From the NCBI RefSeq assembly GCF_003609835.1, contig NZ_AP017898.1, forward strand, positions 2,852,001 through 2,916,000: a DNA stretch of 64,000 nucleotides, in the 5' to 3' direction. Each line of letters begins with the position of its first letter. Position 1 is the first letter of the stretch. Positions 41,309-52,199 of this stretch are shown piece after piece. Made by a program: the position numbers and the translations under genes. The notes under the pieces were generated by a model. It had not been told where the DNA came from. It ran no database searches and saw nothing but the letters and a program-made list of their open reading frames with translations. The stretch is from Sphingopyxis sp. FD7 (lineage in GTDB: Bacteria; Pseudomonadota; Alphaproteobacteria; Sphingomonadales; Sphingomonadaceae).

Positions 41309-43758
41309 CAGTCGGTCGCCTCGTCGAGTCGCGCGATCGACAGAAACTCTTCGGGCGAGACGCGGATCGCGGCGCCGGTCGGGCACGCCCGCACGCACGC
41401 CGGACCGCCCGCAATGCCCTTGCACATGTCGCATTTGACCGCGATCTTCTTGGGCTTCTCGTCGCCCAATTGCTTCTTGGTCCATTTGGGCGAGGGTTCG
41501 CCCGGCCCCGGCCCGCGCCCGAACAACAGCCAGCTCAAAAGCCCCGGCTTGGGCGGCGGCGCCGCTTCCATGCGGATCACGCCATAGGGGCAGTTGCGCA
41601 TGCAGTTGCCGCAGCCGATGCAGCCCGGCTCCATGAATACCTCGCCGTCGGGGCCGCGGTGGATCACGTTCGGCGGGCAGTCGGCCATGCAATGCGGATG
41701 CTCGCAGTGGCGGCAGCTGGTGGGGACGTGCAGATGGGCAAAGGTCTTGCCCGCCTCGCGGTCGAGCCGCGACAGCCCTTCGTGGCTGTCGGCGCACGCC
41801 TTTTCGCAATTGTCGCAACCGACGCACAGATTCTCGTCGATCAGCAGCGCGTCGGTCGCCTCGCCCAGCCCCTCTTTCATGATGAAGCTGGCGGTGTCCG
41901 AATAGAGATCGACCGCGCTCGAATAGCTCGCCTTGCGCGATTCGATAAAGCTGTTCATCGCCGCGCGCTCGGCGACCGCGGCCTCGGTCGCCGCGCGCAC
42001 CTGCGGCCGCGCGGCGAGCATCTTGCGGAAACTGTCGCCGGTCAGCTTGATGACCTCGCTGCCGACCGCGGCCTTCACCGTGGCGTTGCGCGGCTGTCCG
42101 CTCAGCACCCCCATTTCGCCGAAGAAGCTGCCTGCGGGCAGGTAGCGGAGGAAGATTGGTTTGCCGCCGATGTCCTTTTCGACCACCATCGAGCCCGACC
42201 GGATCACATAGACATCGTCGCCCTGCTCGCCCTCGGTCAGTACCGCCTTGCCCGCGGGGACGCGCTCGACCTCGGCCGCCTCGACGACCGGCGCCAGATC
42301 CTCGGCGGTCAGCCCGCCCTTGAAGATTTGCAGCAACTGGCGTTCGAGCGAAATGCGGTTGATCGCGCGCTTCGCCCCCGGCACCGCCGCCATCAGCTTG
42401 AGCGCCGCGGTGCGCGACACTTCGACGAAGATGCTGTCGGCGCCCGCGCGGATCGTCGCGCCGCGCTTGCGCCCCGAAATCAACCCGACCTCGCCGAAAA
42501 TCGACCCCTGTTCGATCGGCACGGTGACGCCAGGACCGACCTCGACCTCGGCGAAACCATCGGCGATCGCGAACAGTGACGACCCCGGTTCGCCCTTCTC
42601 GAACACCACCTCGCCGCTGCGATAGAAAGCGACCGTCGAATCGAGCATGAACTCGCGCATCTGGAGCGGTGAGACATCGGCAAAAATGCTCACCCGTTCG
42701 CGCAGATAGTCGAGCCATTCGCTCACCGATTTCTGCTGCGGCAACCCCGCAAAGATCGCCGCCAGATCCTTTTCGTCGGCGGGGGTCAGCGCCGTGTTGC
42801 CATTGATGAACTCGACGACGTCATAGCCCTGGTTCATGCAATGCTTGATCAGCGGATAGCCCGCGAGCGCGCCGATCACGAAAATGCCGGGCACCGTCGA
42901 TTCAAAGGTCGGCGACAGCTTGGGAAACGCCTCGCGGTCGGGTCCGGTGAACTCGATCCCCATCGATTCGACGAAGGCGCGCGGCGCGACCGACCCCAGC
43001 CGCGCGACGATGACGTCGCACGGGATGCGTTCCTCGCCATCGGGGGTGTCAAGCGTCAGCCAGCCGGGTTCGACTTTCTTCGGCTGTGTCTCGGTGCGGA
43101 TCGCGATCAGTCCGTTTTCGCCCGCTTCCATCAGGTCGGAGACATTCTTGGCCTTGGCGCGCGCAAAATCCCTTGATCGGTTGAGGATGGTGACAGTGTT
43201 TTCCAGCGCCTCCTCGGCCACCCCCAGTGCATTCTCGATCCCCGCGTCGCCCGATCCGACGACGGTGATGTGCTTGTCCTTGAAATCCTCGGGATCGTCG
43301 ACCTGATAGATGATGTGCGGCAGGTCGTAGCCTTCGCAGCGCAGGCGGTTCGGATTGCCCTGCGTGCCGATCGCCAGCACGATATTTTCGGCGTGAAAGA
43401 CGTCGCCCTTCGCGGTCTTGATCGCAAACGCGCCCTTCTCGCCCGTTACCTCGGCGACGTCGGCGCGATAGGCCACATTGACCCCGTTGTTCGCGGCATC
43501 CTCGTCCCAATTGGCGAGGATATGTTCGCGCGCGCCCTCGGCAAAGCGGCAGTCGGAGCGGAGATCAAGGCGTTCGGGCGTCGCGAGCACGCGCTTGCCC
43601 TTTTGATATTTGAAGATGGTGTCGGACAGATGGTCGGTCTTTTCGAGCAGGACGTGGCTCATCCCCAGCTGCGCCGCGCGCGCCGCGGCGCTGAGGCCCG
43701 CCGGACCCGACCCGATGATCGCGACCTTTACGCGATCAAGAGCGGCGGCCTCGTTCAT
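41308..43758 (-). CDS. FAD oxidoreductase fused to two cNMP-binding domains and a 4x[4Fe-4S] ferredoxin module
   Basis: 816 residues. Residues 10-320: thioredoxin-reductase-like FAD/NAD(P)H domain (IIGSGPAGLSA, VVGSGDAGIEN, and GIFVIGALAG for FAD), lacking the CxxC redox pair and so closer to YpdA-like enzymes. Residues 355-470 and 480-595: two cyclic-nucleotide-binding domains with phosphate cassettes FGEVGLISGRKRGAT and FGEMGVLSGQPRNAT. Residues 645-792: sixteen cysteines in four groups (CVGCDNCEKAC, CRHCEHPHCMADC, CIGCGNCMRNC, CDMC...CVRAC), as in NrfC/DmsB. No signal peptide, so cytoplasmic. First gene of a four-gene unit. Confidence 0.92.
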   Translation of the reverse strand: MNEAAALDRVKVAIIGSGPAGLSAAARAAQLGMSHVLLEKTDHLSDTIFKYQKGKRVLATPERLDLRSDCRFAEGAREHILANWDEDAANNGVNVAYRADVAEVTGEKGAFAIKTAKGDVFHAENIVLAIGTQGNPNRLRCEGYDLPHIIYQVDDPEDFKDKHITVVGSGDAGIENALGVAEEALENTVTILNRSRDFARAKAKNVSDLMEAGENGLIAIRTETQPKKVEPGWLTLDTPDGEERIPCDVIVARLGSVAPRAFVESMGIEFTGPDREAFPKLSPTFESTVPGIFVIGALAGYPLIKHCMNQGYDVVEFINGNTALTPADEKDLAAIFAGLPQQKSVSEWLDYLRERVSIFADVSPLQMREFMLDSTVAFYRSGEVVFEKGEPGSSLFAIADGFAEVEVGPGVTVPIEQGSIFGEVGLISGRKRGATIRAGADSIFVEVSRTAALKLMAAVPGAKRAINRISLERQLLQIFKGGLTAEDLAPVVEAAEVERVPAGKAVLTEGEQGDDVYVIRSGSMVVEKDIGGKPIFLRYLPAGSFFGEMGVLSGQPRNATVKAAVGSEVIKLTGDSFRKMLAARPQVRAATEAAVAERAAMNSFIESRKASYSSAVDLYSDTASFIMKEGLGEATDALLIDENLCVGCDNCEKACADSHEGLSRLDREAGKTFAHLHVPTSCRHCEHPHCMADCPPNVIHRGPDGEVFMEPGCIGCGNCMRNCPYGVIRMEAAPPPKPGLLSWLLFGRGPGPGEPSPKWTKKQLGDEKPKKIAVKCDMCKGIAGGPACVRACPTGAAIRVSPEEFLSIARLDEATD

Positions 43759-44035
43759 GCGCGCGCGCCGTCGCGGGCGGAGCGACCATCCGCGAACAAG
43801 CCATCGGCGAACGCATGTTCGGGCATCCCATTTCCCCCAATCGCCCACCCCTGAGCGACCACCAACACTGGATGCGACCCGGACTTATGTCCTGACGGCA
43901 AGCTATGCCCTTGAAAGCGGGAAAAGGTCAACCGGCGACGCGGCAATTCCCGCTGCGACGAGACGTTCGCAGTCTTTTGCCGTCAGAAGACGCGAACGAC
44001 CGAAACCAGACCTTCATTCCATCGCCATCCTGGCG

Positions 44036-44070
44036 AAGCCTGTTCTGAGCGCCTGCAAGGCAGTCGAAGG
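44036..44070. repeat. 35-base dispersed repeat unit
   Basis: The sequence around ctgagcgcctgcaaggcagt recurs nearly identically at 17091-17125 and 53755-53789. Confidence 0.85.
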
Positions 44071-44330
44071 GGCCGGGATCTCACCGGTGCGTCTTTGCGA
44101 TAGGTCGAGAGCCCCTTCGTTCACAAACGAAGCGCAACCCCAGCTTGAGGTGTTGCGATGGGAGAGCGTTGCCGCCAGTTATCGCTTGAGGAGCGATGTG
44201 CGATTGCCGCGCCCATTGGAAAGCCGATCGCATGCCGTTTGCAAGCCATGGCCAAGCCATCCTCGCCGCCCACGAACGCAGCTCGCGCCTCACGCTCATC
44301 ACAAGAACCCCCGGAGAAGCCGCCGCCCCG

Positions 44331-44448
44331 ATCGCGCTTACAACAATGCCCCTCGAAAATGTCTCAACCCCCTTAACCCCAGCCAAGGCATTCCTTACCC
44401 AACTGGTGCACTCCAGATGTGAACCCACCCCACAGGCTTCGCCGGGAT
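44331..44448. repeat. 118-base intergenic repeat, copy 2
   Basis: Same orientation and nearly identical to 37451-37567. Lies 45 bases past the P450 stop; copy 1 also follows the 3' ends of genes. Confidence 0.9.
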
Positions 44449-44493
44449 GACAACCCATATCTTGTGTCAGCCAAAGCTGGCGCTTGTAAGCCG

Positions 44494-45780
44494 CTACGCC
44501 GCCGTAAACCGGATCGGCAGCCGCTTCAGCCCGCCGACGAACACCGATTCGACGCGCGCGGGTTCGCCCGCCAGCGCCAGGCTGGTCAGCCGCGGCAGCA
44601 ATTCCTCCATCAAAATCCGCATCTCCAGCCGCGCCAGATGCTGCCCCAGGCAGACATGCGCGCCGAAACCAAAGGCGATCTGCTGATTCTTCTCGCGATC
44701 GGGGTCGAAAGCGAAGGGATCGGCAAAAACCGCCTCGTCGCGGTTCGCGGAAACATAGTTCAGCATCAGCCAGTCGCCCGCGCGGATCGTCTGCCCGCCG
44801 ATCTCGACATCCTCGCGCGCGCTGCGCATGAAATGCTGCACCGGCGTCGTCCAGCGGATCGCCTCCTCGATCAGCCCCGCCTTGTCGCTCGCCGCGTCAC
44901 GAAACCGCTCGAACAGCGCCGGGTTGCGCGCCAGCTCCATGATCGCCCCCGCGGTCGATGCGCTCGTCGTGTCGTGCCCCGCGGTCGCGATAATCATATA
45001 ATAGCCGGCTAGTTCGCGGTCGGGAATCTGCTCGCCCCCGACCATCGCATTGGCGATCACGGTCGCAATATCCTCGCGCGGATGGGCGCGGCGGTCGGCG
45101 GTCAGCGCGCCGAAATAGGCCTCGAAATCGGCGATGACGTAATGCAGCATCGCGATCGCCTGTTCGGAGCTGGTGATCGCTTCCCTGCTGCGGTTGAGCT
45201 CCGGGTCGGTCGGACCGAACAATTGCTGCGTCAGCATCAGCATCCGCGGTTCGTCCTCGGGCGGCACCCCCAATATGTCCATGATGACGCGCAGCGGATA
45301 ATGCGCCGCAACGTCGCGCGCGAAATCGCATGACCCTCCGGTCTCCAGCATGTGCTCGACCGTGTCGCGGGCGATCTGCCGGATGCGATCCTCGATCGTC
45401 TTCAGATTCTTGGGCATGAACCAGCTCTGCGTCAGCAGCCGGTATTTTATATGATCGGGCGCATCCATCTGGACGAGCGAGCGCACCAGATGACCGTCAT
45501 TATTCGGCGTCGCCGCGCGCGCCAGCGCCTCGCCCGCGCGGTCGGTCAGCACCGTCGGCCGGATGCCGTTGGCAAAGCGCTGCGGATCGCGGCTGATCGC
45601 CATGATGTCGGCGTGGCGCGTCACGAGCCAGAAGGGATCGTGGTTCGGATTCTCCGCGACGCCCAGCGGCATGTTCGCCCGCGCCCAGGCGAGCTGTTCG
45701 TGCAGCGGCTCCCACGCCCCATAGGCGGCGGGATTGACGACCGCGGCGGCTACCTCTCCAGGCAATATAGGTTTTGTCAT
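44494..45780 (-). CDS. Cytochrome P450 monooxygenase
   Basis: 428 residues, soluble bacterial type. I-helix oxygen motif IATAGHDTTSAS, ExxR in GLIEEAIRWTTPV, and the heme loop AFGFGAHVCLGQHLARLE with the cysteine ligand are complete. The overall pattern (QMDAPDHIKYRLLTQSWF, MRSAREDVEIGGQTI) resembles CYPs that hydroxylate terpenoid or steroid-like substrates, but the substrate cannot be told. No ferredoxin or reductase gene is adjacent. Confidence 0.93.
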   Translation of the reverse strand: MTKPILPGEVAAAVVNPAAYGAWEPLHEQLAWARANMPLGVAENPNHDPFWLVTRHADIMAISRDPQRFANGIRPTVLTDRAGEALARAATPNNDGHLVRSLVQMDAPDHIKYRLLTQSWFMPKNLKTIEDRIRQIARDTVEHMLETGGSCDFARDVAAHYPLRVIMDILGVPPEDEPRMLMLTQQLFGPTDPELNRSREAITSSEQAIAMLHYVIADFEAYFGALTADRRAHPREDIATVIANAMVGGEQIPDRELAGYYMIIATAGHDTTSASTAGAIMELARNPALFERFRDAASDKAGLIEEAIRWTTPVQHFMRSAREDVEIGGQTIRAGDWLMLNYVSANRDEAVFADPFAFDPDREKNQQIAFGFGAHVCLGQHLARLEMRILMEELLPRLTSLALAGEPARVESVFVGGLKRLPIRFTAA

Positions 45781-45853
45781 GCAACCCAGGCTGCCGCGAT
45801 TCGCACGCCGAGTCGACCGCAAAGATGACGGGGTGTCTTTGGTGAACGACGAC

Positions 45854-47449
45854 CTATTTGAACAGGCTGCCCAGAATCCCGCGCATCAACTGGCCGCCAA
45901 ACTTGCCCGCGACCTGCCGACCGAGGCTCGTCGCGGCCGAGCGCGCCGCAGACTGCATCATCTTTTCGGCCATGCTCGGCTTCGCGGCCTCGCGCGCCGC
46001 TGCTCTTTCCAGCCGGATGCGTTCGCGCTCCTCGGCCGCCTTGCGCTTCGCCTCTTCCTTCGCGGCGATCGCCGCTGCCTTGTCGGCCTCTTCCTGCGCC
46101 TTCGCTTCGATCGCCGCGGCCTGCGCCTGCTCGGCCTTGGCGGCGAGCAGTTCCTCGGCGCTTTCGCGGTCGACCGCCGTGTCATATTTGCCCTCAACGG
46201 GCGAGACAGACTGGATGACCGCGCGTTCCTTGGCGTCGAGCGGCCCCACGCGCGAGCAGGGCGGCTTGATTAAAGTGCGCTCAACCGGCGACGGCGCGCC
46301 GTCGGGCATCAGCAGCGACACCAGCGCCTCGCCGACGCGAAGCTCGGTGATCTCACGCGCCACATCGATCTCCGGATTGGGGCGAAAGGTGTCGGCGGCA
46401 GCCTTCACTGCCTTCTGATCGCGCGGGGTAAAGGCGCGCAGCGCGTGCTGGACACGATTGCCCAGCTGGCCCGCGACCGCCTCGGGAATATCGATCGGGT
46501 TTTGCGTCACAAAATAGACGCCAACGCCTTTCGACCGGATCAGGCGCACGACCTGTTCGATCTTTTCGGTGAGCGCGGGCGGCGCATCGTCGAACAGCAG
46601 ATGCGCCTCGTCGAAGAAGAAAACCAGCTTGGGCTTGTCGGGATCGCCCACCTCGGGCAGCGTCTCGAACATCTCGCTCAGCAGCCACAGCAGGAAGGTC
46701 GCATAAAGCTTCGGGCTCGCCATCAGCTTGTCGGCGGCGAGGATGTTCACATAACCGCGACCCTTTTCGTCGGTGCGGATCATGTCCTGAATATCGAGCG
46801 CGGGCTCGCCGAAGAAATGATCGCCGCCCTGGCTTTCGAGCGTCAGCAGTTGCCGCTGGATCGCCCCGACGCTCGCCTTGGTGACATTGCCATATTTTGC
46901 GGTCAACTCGTCGGCATTTTCGGCGCACCAGACGAGCATCGCCTGCAAATCGCCCAGGTCGAGCAGCAGCATATTCTGTTCGTCGGCAACCCTGAACGCA
47001 ATCGCGAGCACACCTTCCTGCGTCTCATTCAGCCCCATCAGCCGTGCGAGCAGCAGCGGCCCCATTTCGGAGATCGTCGTGCGCACCGGATGCCCCTGTT
47101 CACCGAACAGATCCCAGAAGATCACCGGATTATCGCGATAGGCCCAGTCGGTGTCGCCGATTTCGGCGGCGCGCTTCGAAAAGGGCTCGTGCACCTTGGC
47201 GGTCGGGCTGCCCGCCATCGCCATGCCCGCAAGGTCGCCCTTCACATCGGCGACAAAGACGGGCACGCCCACCGCCGAAAAACCTTCGGCCAGCCCCTGC
47301 AAAGTCACCGTCTTGCCCGTGCCCGTCGCCCCGGCGATCAGCCCGTGGCGGTTCGCGCGCTTCAGCACCAGCGATTGCCGCGCCCCCGCCGCCGCCCCGC
47401 CGCCGCCGAGGCCAATATAGATTTCGCTCGCCGCGCTGCCTTCGCTCAC
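45854..47449 (-). CDS. HerA-like ATPase, DUF853 family
   Basis: 531 residues. The ATPase core has Walker [18 protein letters not shown], Walker [14 protein letters not shown] and the [30 protein letters not shown] region typical of DUF853 (YjgR). A long charged coiled coil ([24 protein letters not shown]) precedes the C-terminal [10 protein letters not shown]. Role unknown; HerA relatives translocate DNA. Start GTG 47449 has GGAGG 8 bases before it. Confidence 0.9.
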   Translation of the reverse strand: MSEGSAASEIYIGLGGGGAAAGARQSLVLKRANRHGLIAGATGTGKTVTLQGLAEGFSAVGVPVFVADVKGDLAGMAMAGSPTAKVHEPFSKRAAEIGDTDWAYRDNPVIFWDLFGEQGHPVRTTISEMGPLLLARLMGLNETQEGVLAIAFRVADEQNMLLLDLGDLQAMLVWCAENADELTAKYGNVTKASVGAIQRQLLTLESQGGDHFFGEPALDIQDMIRTDEKGRGYVNILAADKLMASPKLYATFLLWLLSEMFETLPEVGDPDKPKLVFFFDEAHLLFDDAPPALTEKIEQVVRLIRSKGVGVYFVTQNPIDIPEAVAGQLGNRVQHALRAFTPRDQKAVKAAADTFRPNPEIDVAREITELRVGEALVSLLMPDGAPSPVERTLIKPPCSRVGPLDAKERAVIQSVSPVEGKYDTAVDRESAEELLAAKAEQAQAAAIEAKAQEEADKAAAIAAKEEAKRKAAEERERIRLERAAAREAAKPSMAEKMMQSAARSAATSLGRQVAGKFGGQLMRGILGSLFK

Positions 47450-47616
47450 TCGCCGCCCTCCGCTTGATAACGTGCTGCAAAGGTTAGAGCGGCGGCGGCG
47501 GACAGGCAATCGGCAAACGGGCGCGGGCATCGAAAACAGGCACGCAGCCTGACCCGAAGAGAGCGAAGTTGCGCCGCGAACGCCGCGCCGCCCATTTCCC
47601 GTCCGGCATGCCAGTC

Positions 47617-49659
47617 CTATCTGGTTTCCGCGGTTACCGTAACGGGCTTTGGCCTGTCCGGATCGCTTTCAATATAGGCAGGATTATGAACCGCCAGCCA
47701 CTTTTCGGCTTCGACCAGCCATTCGATATGGACATCCTCATAAGGCAGATTGTGTGTGCCCTTGGGCTGCTCGACGTAACGGAAGTCCACCCCTTCCTTC
47801 TTGCCTGACCGCTTGAGACGCGACACCAGCGTGCGCGATTGCTCGATCGGAATTCGCGCGTCGCGCAGACCCGCCACGATCAGGATGGGCGACCATGGGC
47901 CATCGGTGTTTCGCGCAGACGAGATCGCGATAAGGTCATCGGCCGTCGCCTGAAAGCTGGCGCCAAAACTGCCGAAGGTTTGGGTATCGAAGGATTTCAT
48001 CATCGGGAAATCATAGACACCGGCCCCCGCGATAGCGCAGCGCCACACATTCGGGTCGCGCTGCGCCCCTCTCGCACTGGCATAGCCGCCATAAGACCAG
48101 CCCATTATGCAGGCGCGCTTCGGATCGACCAACCCCTGCTGCGCGAACCAGGTGACCGCATCGTTGAGATCATCCTGCATTCGGTTGCCATATCCGTTGG
48201 GCTTGCGGCCTTCCATGACGAACGATTTTCCGTAGCCCCCGGACCCCCGGTAATTGGGTTGGATCACGACATAGCCGAGTTCGGCAACCGCCTGATGCCA
48301 GGGAAAGAATCCAAAGCCTTCCTCGTCACGCACACCATAGGGGCCCCCGTGCGGCATCACCACGACGGGCAGCTTCTTGCGATCCTTGCGGTGGCGCGGG
48401 TAGGTCACGATTGCCTCGATCTCCAACCCGTCCGATGCCTTGTAACGCACCGTATCCGTGGGGTTCATCTTGGCGCCCTGCAGGATGGGGTGGACCCAGC
48501 CGAGCAGTTGCAGCTTGCCGGTCTGCGTATCGTAAAGATAATAGCCCCCCGGATCGCTTGTTTCGCCGATCTGGACGATCAATTTTGTGTCACCGTCATT
48601 GGTCGAGGTAATAAGCGCGTTACCCTCGCCAAAATCCTCGTCGAAAAATTGCTGCACCTGCGCAAGCCGTTCGTCGACCCATTTGCGACGATCCTTGTCG
48701 GTGATGTAGGCAAAGCCGAGAATGTTGTTGCCGGCTTCATTGGGAATAATGCCGCCGACATCATAGCCGTCGAGCTGGAACAGCGGCGGACCGACGATCT
48801 CCATCGCCTTCATGTTGACCTTGTAGACGCGGCGCAGATCATCCTTGTTGCTTGTCGCATAGGCCATGTCGGGTTCGTCGAGAAACACCGACGGCACGAT
48901 CTGCGACTGGGTGAATGTCGGATCTTTAGCATTTGATACAGTCTTGATCGTCGAGGTAGCGTCCGACCGATACATCAACCGCTGATTCCCCTTGTCGTCC
49001 TGCCCCAGCCCGCCGCGAACAACTCCCTTGCCGTCGACGAGCCAGTTGCTGACCTCGACATTGGGTCGCTGGATGGTCCTGTATTTTCCGGTCCTGACGT
49101 CGACGTTGATCACCTCGGGGCCTGGCGAAAAACTGCCGTCCTTGAAAATGCCCCGTTGCACGAGGATCGTTTCTTTCTCATCGTCGACGTGCAAGATGGT
49201 GCCGCCATCACCACCGGCGTCGGTCCAGGCGAGCGGAGTGAGTTTTCCCGATTCCAGGTCGTAGGCAGCAAGACGCCGCAGGTCGGATCGCTGTCCGAAA
49301 ATAATCTCACGCGACATCAATGTGATAACGAGTGTGCGGTTCCCCACCCAACGCCAGCCGGTCATCGTGCGATCACCGGCCTCGCGATATTCCTCGGCTT
49401 TCGCTATCAGCGTGGGGGCAGTTTCCGTTTTGGTTAAGTCGATGAGGACCAGATTATCGACGCCATCGCGGCTCATCATCACCGCCACCTTGCTTCCGTC
49501 CGGTGACAGACGCGGGTCGCGCATGAATGGCCTTTTTCCAAATACGGCCGTATCGACACGCCCCTTTTGTGCCATCACCACAATGTCGCTCCGCTGCGCG
49601 GTAGTCGGCAGCGCGACCGCCGAAGCGAGCAATGCCGCAACGAAAAGCTTCGTGGTCAT
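47617..49659 (-). CDS. Exported S9 family peptidase (second copy)
   Basis: 680 residues with signal peptide ([18 protein letters not shown]), a beta-propeller ([16 protein letters not shown]) and a catalytic domain with nucleophile [15 protein letters not shown], aspartate in [14 protein letters not shown] and histidine in QPKGTHNL. It shares the fold with 22901-25069 but keeps the classical GxSYGG elbow and is clearly diverged. Probably periplasmic peptide degradation. Confidence 0.92.
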   Translation of the reverse strand: MTTKLFVAALLASAVALPTTAQRSDIVVMAQKGRVDTAVFGKRPFMRDPRLSPDGSKVAVMMSRDGVDNLVLIDLTKTETAPTLIAKAEEYREAGDRTMTGWRWVGNRTLVITLMSREIIFGQRSDLRRLAAYDLESGKLTPLAWTDAGGDGGTILHVDDEKETILVQRGIFKDGSFSPGPEVINVDVRTGKYRTIQRPNVEVSNWLVDGKGVVRGGLGQDDKGNQRLMYRSDATSTIKTVSNAKDPTFTQSQIVPSVFLDEPDMAYATSNKDDLRRVYKVNMKAMEIVGPPLFQLDGYDVGGIIPNEAGNNILGFAYITDKDRRKWVDERLAQVQQFFDEDFGEGNALITSTNDGDTKLIVQIGETSDPGGYYLYDTQTGKLQLLGWVHPILQGAKMNPTDTVRYKASDGLEIEAIVTYPRHRKDRKKLPVVVMPHGGPYGVRDEEGFGFFPWHQAVAELGYVVIQPNYRGSGGYGKSFVMEGRKPNGYGNRMQDDLNDAVTWFAQQGLVDPKRACIMGWSYGGYASARGAQRDPNVWRCAIAGAGVYDFPMMKSFDTQTFGSFGASFQATADDLIAISSARNTDGPWSPILIVAGLRDARIPIEQSRTLVSRLKRSGKKEGVDFRYVEQPKGTHNLPYEDVHIEWLVEAEKWLAVHNPAYIESDPDRPKPVTVTAETR

Positions 49660-49792
49660 CTTGATCCCCTTTTTACGCACGTTGAACGGATTAACCCTCT
49701 GTCCGACAATCCGATTGTTCGTACTGCCCGTGGCCGCAAGCGTAGAAAGGCCGCTGCGCGTTGACAACACCGACCGTCGCCACAAGGAACGG

Positions 49793-49823
49793 AAAGGCCC
49801 CGCCGGATCGCTCCGGCGAGGCC
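49793..49823 (-). terminator. Terminator after the H+-pyrophosphatase gene
   Basis: On the minus strand GGCCTCGCCGG and CCGGCGGGGCC form an 11-base stem around AGCGAT, followed by TTTCC. It begins 27 bases after the hppA stop. Confidence 0.7.
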
Positions 49824-49850
49824 CTTGTTCACCTACAGATGCGGTGCAGC

Positions 49851-51965
49851 TTAAGCCGCGCCGTGCGCCAGGGCCGCGAGGAGCAGGATCGCCACGATAT
49901 TGGTGATCTTGATCATTGGATTCACGGCAGGCCCCGCGGTATCCTTGTAGGGATCGCCGACGGTATCGCCGGTCACCGCGGCTTTGTGGGCTTCGCTGCC
50001 CTTGCCACCGTGGTTGCCGTCCTCGATATATTTTTTCGCGTTATCCCAGGCGCCGCCGCCCGAAGTCATCGAGATGGCGACGAACAGCCCGCCGACGATC
50101 ACGCCGAGCAGCAGCGCGCCGAGCGCTTCGAGCGCTGCGGCCGGACCCGCGACCCACAGGATGACGAAGTAAACGACGATCGGCGCGAGCACCGGCAGCA
50201 GCGACGGGATGATCATTTCCTTGATCGCCGCCTTGGTGACGAGGTCGACCGTGCGGGCGTAGTCGGGGCGGCTGGTGCCGTCCATGATGCCCTTGTTGTT
50301 CGCAAACTGGTCCCGAACATCCTTGACCACGTCACCCGCCGCACGGCCCACGGCGGTCATGCCCAGCGCCCCGAAGAGATAGGGCAAAAGCGCGCCGAGC
50401 AGCAGTCCGACGATGACATAGGGCGACGACAGCGAAAAGGTCAGCGGAGCGTCGAGACCGAGCGCTGCCGAATACTCCGTAATGTCCGCGGTATAGGTGC
50501 CGAACAGCACCAGCGCTGCGAGACCCGCCGAGCCGATGGCATAGCCTTTGGTCACGGCCTTGGTCGTGTTGCCCACGGCGTCGAGAAGGTCGGTCTTCTC
50601 ACGCACACTGTCATCGAGACCCGCCATTTCGGCAATGCCGCCGGCATTGTCGGTGACGGGACCATAGGCGTCGAGCGCGACGACCATGCCAGCCAGCGCG
50701 AGCATCGCAGTGGCACCAAAGGCGATACCGATGATGCCCGCGACCTGATAGGCGACGATGATGCCGACACAGATGACGAGCGTCGGCAGCGCGGTCGATT
50801 CCAGGCTGATGGCCAGACCCTGGATCACATTGGTGCCATGGCCCGTTTCCGACGCCTTGGCGATGCTGCGAACGGGGCGATAATTGGTGCCCGTATAATA
50901 TTCGGTGATCCAGATGATGATGCCCGTGATGGCAAGGCCGAGCAGCGCGCAATAGAAAAGATCGCTGCCGTTGAAATCGGTGCCCGCGATATCGGTCGCC
51001 ATGTCGCCGAGTGCATATTGCGTCGAGAACCAGATTGCCGGGATCGAGAGGATCGCGGTAACGAGAAAACCCTTGTACATCGCACCCATGACGTTCGTCC
51101 CGCTGCCGAGACGCACGAAATAGGTGCCAATGATCGAAGTGATGATGCAGACACCGCCCATCAACAGCGGCAGCGTCATCAGCGGGAGCAGCATGTCGCC
51201 CGCCCCCTTCATCAGCAACGCGATCAGCACCATCGTGGCGCCGACGGTGACGACATAGGTTTCAAAGAGGTCGGCGGCCATGCCCGCGCAGTCGCCGACA
51301 TTGTCGCCGACATTGTCAGCGATCACCGCAGGGTTGCGCGGATCATCTTCGGGGATTCCCGCCTCGACCTTGCCGACGAGGTCGGCGCCGACATCGGCGG
51401 CCTTGGTGAAGATGCCGCCACCGAGCCGCGCGAAGATCGAGATCAGCGAAGCGCCGAAGGCAAGGGCAACAAGCGCATCGACCACGGTGCGATCGTCACC
51501 GCCGACGGTAAAGCCGCCGGGGCCGGTCAGATACCAGAAGAAAACAGCGATCGCGAGCAGCGCAAGGCCCGCAACCAACATGCCGGTGATCGCGCCGGCG
51601 CGAAACGCCATGGTGAGGCCCGCCTGCAACCCGGTCTGCGCCGCCGCGGCCGTGCGCACATTCGCACGGACCGAGATGTTCATGCCAATATAACCAGCCA
51701 CACCCGACAGCACAGCGCCGATGACGAAACCCGTCGCGGAGATCGGGCCGAGGAACAGTCCGACAAGCACGGCGACGACAACGCCCACAACAGCGATGGT
51801 GCGATATTGGCGGCCCAGATAGGCTTTGGCGCCTTCCTGAATGGCGCCGGCGATTTGCTGCATCTTTTCGTTACCCGCCGATGCGCTGAGCACCTGTCGC
51901 GAGGTAATGAATCCATAGAGCACGGCCAACAGGCCGCACCCTATCGCGATCAAAACCGGATTCAT
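49851..51965 (-). CDS. hppA: Proton-translocating membrane pyrophosphatase, K+-independent type
   Basis: 704 residues, about 16 membrane helices; uses pyrophosphate to pump protons out of the cytoplasm. Substrate motifs: [55 protein letters not shown]. In [19 protein letters not shown] the lysine after GNTT marks the potassium-independent subgroup, where K+-dependent enzymes have alanine. Start ATG 51965 (AAGGAAG upstream) is preferred to a start seven codons earlier. Confidence 0.96.
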   Translation of the reverse strand: MNPVLIAIGCGLLAVLYGFITSRQVLSASAGNEKMQQIAGAIQEGAKAYLGRQYRTIAVVGVVVAVLVGLFLGPISATGFVIGAVLSGVAGYIGMNISVRANVRTAAAAQTGLQAGLTMAFRAGAITGMLVAGLALLAIAVFFWYLTGPGGFTVGGDDRTVVDALVALAFGASLISIFARLGGGIFTKAADVGADLVGKVEAGIPEDDPRNPAVIADNVGDNVGDCAGMAADLFETYVVTVGATMVLIALLMKGAGDMLLPLMTLPLLMGGVCIITSIIGTYFVRLGSGTNVMGAMYKGFLVTAILSIPAIWFSTQYALGDMATDIAGTDFNGSDLFYCALLGLAITGIIIWITEYYTGTNYRPVRSIAKASETGHGTNVIQGLAISLESTALPTLVICVGIIVAYQVAGIIGIAFGATAMLALAGMVVALDAYGPVTDNAGGIAEMAGLDDSVREKTDLLDAVGNTTKAVTKGYAIGSAGLAALVLFGTYTADITEYSAALGLDAPLTFSLSSPYVIVGLLLGALLPYLFGALGMTAVGRAAGDVVKDVRDQFANNKGIMDGTSRPDYARTVDLVTKAAIKEMIIPSLLPVLAPIVVYFVILWVAGPAAALEALGALLLGVIVGGLFVAISMTSGGGAWDNAKKYIEDGNHGGKGSEAHKAAVTGDTVGDPYKDTAGPAVNPMIKITNIVAILLLAALAHGAA

Positions 51966-52199
51966 GCGTGTTGCTTCCTTCCCCATGAGAAGGGCGACGC
52001 AGAAGATAGCAGTCGAGCACGTCCGACTATTGTTGCCGGTTCGCTCTTCCCCTGATGCGACCGCCCCAAATTAGACCGGCGGGTTATGGGAAGAAAGAAA
52101 GCCAAGGGCAAGCCCGGTTATTCGGCGCATTTGCGCAATCTCGCCTCAGGCCGTCATGCCGACCTTCGCCCGGATGACGATTCGGATAGGTTCCTGCCG

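Larger units (their letters stand above)
43759..44493. other. 735-base intergenic region with several repeats
   Basis: Upstream of the FAD/cNMP fusion gene and past the P450 stop. It must hold the promoter of the electron-transfer operon, but no clear promoter or Crp-type operator was recognised. It contains a 35-base dispersed unit (44036-44070) and a 118-base repeat (44331-44448). Short frames in it show no family resemblance and run through the repeats. Confidence 0.7.

Noticed and set aside
38482..43758. Standard nitrite or DMSO reductase operon
   Set aside because: The Fe-S module and multiheme protein recall NrfC/NrfB, but there is no molybdopterin subunit, no NrfA-type catalytic cytochrome and no NrfD; cNMP and FHA domains are foreign to those operons.
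41308..43758. Thioredoxin reductase
   Set aside because: The FAD domain resembles it but lacks the CxxC active-site pair and is fused to Fe-S and cNMP modules.
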